Below are positions 5,453-7,831 of a stretch of 7,831 bases of DNA, in pieces. How positions within the stretch are numbered: the first letter of the stretch is position 1; the number at the start of each line of letters is the position of its first letter. This DNA comes from Verrucomicrobiota bacterium (lineage in GTDB: Bacteria; Verrucomicrobiota; Lentisphaeria; Oligosphaerales; Oligosphaeraceae): the NCBI GenBank assembly GCA_022709995.1, contig JAKLHU010000086.1, forward strand, positions 1 to 7,831. The letters run 5' to 3'. The notes beneath the pieces are model-generated. The model did not search any database, was not told the DNA's origin, and was given only the letters and a program-made list of their open reading frames with translations. A program made the position numbers and the translations under genes.

Positions 5453-7831
5453 ATGATGACGATTAAAAAATGCTTTTTGTACCTTATCACGCCATGGCTT
5501 CTGTGCAGCTATGCGCAGGCCGCGGCGACGTTGAGCATCGGCGATTTTACCGGCTCTCCCGGGGCGACCGCCACCGAGGTATTGATCAAATTCCAGAACG
5601 ATGAAGCGGTTGCCTTGCTGGCTTTCGACCTGAAATACAAGGCTGTTGGAGCGAATGTTTTTCTTGACGGCGCTGTCGACTTCGCGGCCTCAACCGGTTC
5701 CGTTTTGGTTAATTCCGGCAGTGTTGCACCCGGAGCAACGGTTAATGTCGTCGTGAAAGACTCTGAAACTCTGACTTTTAATATCAATAATTTTGCCGGC
5801 GCGGCCATCAACCCTTCGGCCACCCCGCAGACCCTTTTTACGGTCAAGTTGCTGGTGGGAATTGGCGCTGACAAAGAATCCACCCCGTTGGATCTCCTGG
5901 TCGATAGTGTGACGGCAACCAATTTTCAACCGGTTAACACGACCGTGGTTGACGGAACGTTCACGGTGGTGTACAAATTCAACGCCCCGGCCTTGGCCGG
6001 CGCGGTGAACGAGGGCGCCGGCCAGATCGTCCTGGCACCGGTGTTTACCGACGAGAACGGCGCCCCGAAAGCCGGCGACATCACCCAGTTGGAGTTTGTC
6101 TATCCTGGCCCCGGCGACGAAGACAACTATGGCAAGTTTGCGATTTCCGGCGACCAGAAGTCGATTCTGTACACGGCGCCGACGATGGTCGGCAACATCG
6201 CTCCCTTTGACCTCGTGGCCACCTATACGGCCAGCAGCGGCGCCAATGTCGATCAAAACGAAGTCACCGTCACGGTCACGCCGGTCAACGACCAGCCGGC
6301 CGTGGCGATCGCTGGGCCGGTGGCCGCCATCAACCAAGGCCAGCCCGTCAGCTTCACGATTACGGTTGCCGACGAGGAAGATGGCGCGTTTGACTTCGTC
6401 GTCTATCGGCTGGATGGCGTGCAATGGGTTGTCGTTGAAGGCACCTGGGCCGGCCTGACTTTCACCAGCACGGAAATCCCGGAAAATGATGTGGTCGTGC
6501 ACCCGAATCTGACGAAAGTCGTCAACCTCAAGGTCGAAGCCATTGACCAGTTTGATGCCCAGGCCACCGAATCCGCCCCGGCGCCGGTGACCATCCATGA
6601 CGTCGACCAGCCTGTGCCTGCCCCGACGAATGTGGTGATCGTGCCCGACCCGGCCTACGTCACCAGTGTCTTGGATGTGACCTTCACGCCGGCCGTCGAC
6701 CCCGATCCGGAAGATGCCGTCACCTATACCTATCAATGGACCAATGAGCTGGCGCGTACCGTGCTGACCTCGCCGACCGTCCCGGCCGGCACCGCGAAAA
6801 AAGGCGAGACCTGGACCGTCGTGGTCACGGCCAACAGCTTCGGCGATGACAGCGAAGACTCCGCCCCCGCCCAGATCACCATCAGCAACAGCTTGCCGAC
6901 CGTTGCCAATGGCACTTTGTTTATCCAAAAAGGCGAAGGCCTGCCGAAAACCAAGGACATCGACCTCGGCACTTTGGCCAGCGATCCGGATGGCCAGGCC
7001 GACGTCACCGATATGGTGATTGTGACCGCCCCCGCCATGGGAACGCTCACTCTTAAGGCCGGCACGGTCTATACTTACGAAGTGACCGGCGATGACGAGT
7101 TCTTCGGGGCGAATGCCGACACCTTCACCTTCAAGGCCAAAGACGCGAGCGGCGCCGAGAGCGACGCTTTCGCGACGGTGGCCGTCACCTACCGCACCAA
7201 CCCGCCGCCCGTGTTTGTGGCGGAAAGCGCCACCGGCGTCGCCCCGGCCGGCTATGACGAGGTCAATGTCGCCAACGCCAATGCACCGACCGTCGTCAAT
7301 GTCTCGGTCCAAGTCGGCGACACTGACAACGCCGGCGGCACGGTCCCGGGCGCCGGCGTGGCCCAGGTCGTCTGGAATCTGGAACTGAAAGATGCCCCGC
7401 CCATGCGCATTGGCGTCGACTATAACAGCTGGCTGCAGTATGCCGGCGCCCCCGGCATCGCCGGCGAGGCCACCGGAGTTGTTCCCTGCGCCATCAACTT
7501 CCCCGGGTTTGACACGATTGCCGGCCCGGACCGTCCGGCCAGCCTGACCTTCGTCCTCAGCGTCGTCGCCACCGACGGCAACGAAGGCGGCGGCTCCGAA
7601 TCAGAACCGTTCGTCTTCCCGGACATCGTCATCCGTGACGTCGATCGCGCCCCAACGGCGCCGACGGCCCTTGCGTTTGACCCGAATGCCGACCTGTTCA
7701 CCGGTGACACGGTGAATGCCCTGGCTGCTGGCTTTACGGATCCCGACGGCGACGCCCTGGTCGGGGACCTGCCCCCGGCCTCCCAGGTCATGCCCGACGA
7801 CGAGGCGAGCCTTTCGAGCTGGCGGCGGATC
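5453..7831 (+). CDS. Large secreted multi-module protein with N-terminal cohesin-like module; 3' end outside window
   Basis: The frame is open for 793 codons from ATG 5453 to the window edge with no stop. Residues 1-23 form a signal peptide (KK, hydrophobic core, AQA|AA). Residues about 26-173 resemble a cohesin: opening LSIGDFTGSPGATATEVLIKF, a FDLKY strand, then SVTATNFQPV and a closing VVDGTFTV, with a length near the usual 140-150. Several Ig/cadherin/PKD-like modules follow: about 178-282 (ending VTVTVTPVND), 283-385, 390-480 (VTYTYQW) and 481-580. The last has DPDG, MGTLTL, YTYEV, DTFTFKAKDASG and VAVTY, typical of cadherin-like tandem domains. A longer module at 583-735 and the start of another (DPDGDAL, 763-769) complete the visible part. 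Acidic DPDG and DxD turns between modules suggest calcium-stiffened rods. No enzyme motif is seen. This is probably a cell-surface scaffold or adhesin, cotranscribed with the preceding gene. The cohesin call rests on pattern only; any anchor would lie beyond the window. Confidence 0.85.
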   Translation, partial: MMTIKKCFLYLITPWLLCSYAQAAATLSIGDFTGSPGATATEVLIKFQNDEAVALLAFDLKYKAVGANVFLDGAVDFAASTGSVLVNSGSVAPGATVNVVVKDSETLTFNINNFAGAAINPSATPQTLFTVKLLVGIGADKESTPLDLLVDSVTATNFQPVNTTVVDGTFTVVYKFNAPALAGAVNEGAGQIVLAPVFTDENGAPKAGDITQLEFVYPGPGDEDNYGKFAISGDQKSILYTAPTMVGNIAPFDLVATYTASSGANVDQNEVTVTVTPVNDQPAVAIAGPVAAINQGQPVSFTITVADEEDGAFDFVVYRLDGVQWVVVEGTWAGLTFTSTEIPENDVVVHPNLTKVVNLKVEAIDQFDAQATESAPAPVTIHDVDQPVPAPTNVVIVPDPAYVTSVLDVTFTPAVDPDPEDAVTYTYQWTNELARTVLTSPTVPAGTAKKGETWTVVVTANSFGDDSEDSAPAQITISNSLPTVANGTLFIQKGEGLPKTKDIDLGTLASDPDGQADVTDMVIVTAPAMGTLTLKAGTVYTYEVTGDDEFFGANADTFTFKAKDASGAESDAFATVAVTYRTNPPPVFVAESATGVAPAGYDEVNVANANAPTVVNVSVQVGDTDNAGGTVPGAGVAQVVWNLELKDAPPMRIGVDYNSWLQYAGAPGIAGEATGVVPCAINFPGFDTIAGPDRPASLTFVLSVVATDGNEGGGSESEPFVFPDIVIRDVDRAPTAPTALAFDPNADLFTGDTVNALAAGFTDPDGDALVGDLPPASQVMPDDEASLSSWRRI

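Noticed and set aside
5690..7312. Long minus-strand open frame across the second secreted-protein gene (540 codons)
   Set aside because: Same antisense shadow effect; the opposite frame shows clear cadherin-like modules continuing beyond it.
7760..7831. Possible frameshift near the right edge, where DPDGDAL is followed by atypical sequence
   Set aside because: The other two frames give no better module-like sequence and the current frame stays open; too little sequence remains to judge.
1..7831. CRISPR array, tRNA, rRNA, insertion sequence or integrase
   Set aside because: No regularly spaced short repeats, cloverleaf-like segments, transposase motifs or terminal inverted repeats were seen.

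Overview
The window reads as bacterial chromosomal DNA, mostly high in G+C (roughly 60-68% in most coding stretches). It holds four genes. In order they are the 3' part of a large glycoside hydrolase gene (+), a small eukaryote-type Ser/Thr kinase gene (-), and two secreted, modular beta-sandwich protein genes (+), the second running off the right edge. A zinc-ribbon kinase, an atypical large glycosidase and big Ig/cadherin-type secreted proteins with DVDxSD-type calcium repeats together suggest the Planctomycetes-Verrucomicrobia-Lentisphaerae group, perhaps Lentisphaerota. This is inferred from gene style only; there is no rRNA or other phylogenetic marker.

Layout: 1-1933 is the C-terminal 643 residues of a GH106-like (alpha-L-rhamnosidase-type) enzyme, open at the left edge. 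It converges on the kinase gene at 3016-2018 across an 84-bp gap with a GC-rich hairpin. A gap of about 600 bp separates the kinase from the divergent secreted genes. Its left part shows no convincing gene. Its right part is AT-rich and holds a near-consensus sigma-70 promoter (TTGACA, 17 bp, TATACT) preceded by a T7A7 tract and followed by a leader of about 155 nt. The gene at 3624-5393 encodes a 589-residue exported protein of beta-sandwich modules ending in two 61-residue, dockerin-like, calcium-loop repeats. Fifty-nine bp further on, with no visible terminator, a second exported protein begins at 5453. Its first mature module resembles a cohesin and is followed by several Ig/cadherin-like modules; 793 codons are visible with no stop.

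The main point of interest is that one transcription unit seems to encode a protein with a C-terminal dockerin-like tail and a protein with an N-terminal cohesin-like module. If these modules bind each other, this would be a two-gene extracellular assembly, with a polysaccharide-degrading enzyme encoded nearby. The cohesin call is by residue pattern only, and the calcium repeats differ from classical dockerins, so binding is a hypothesis.
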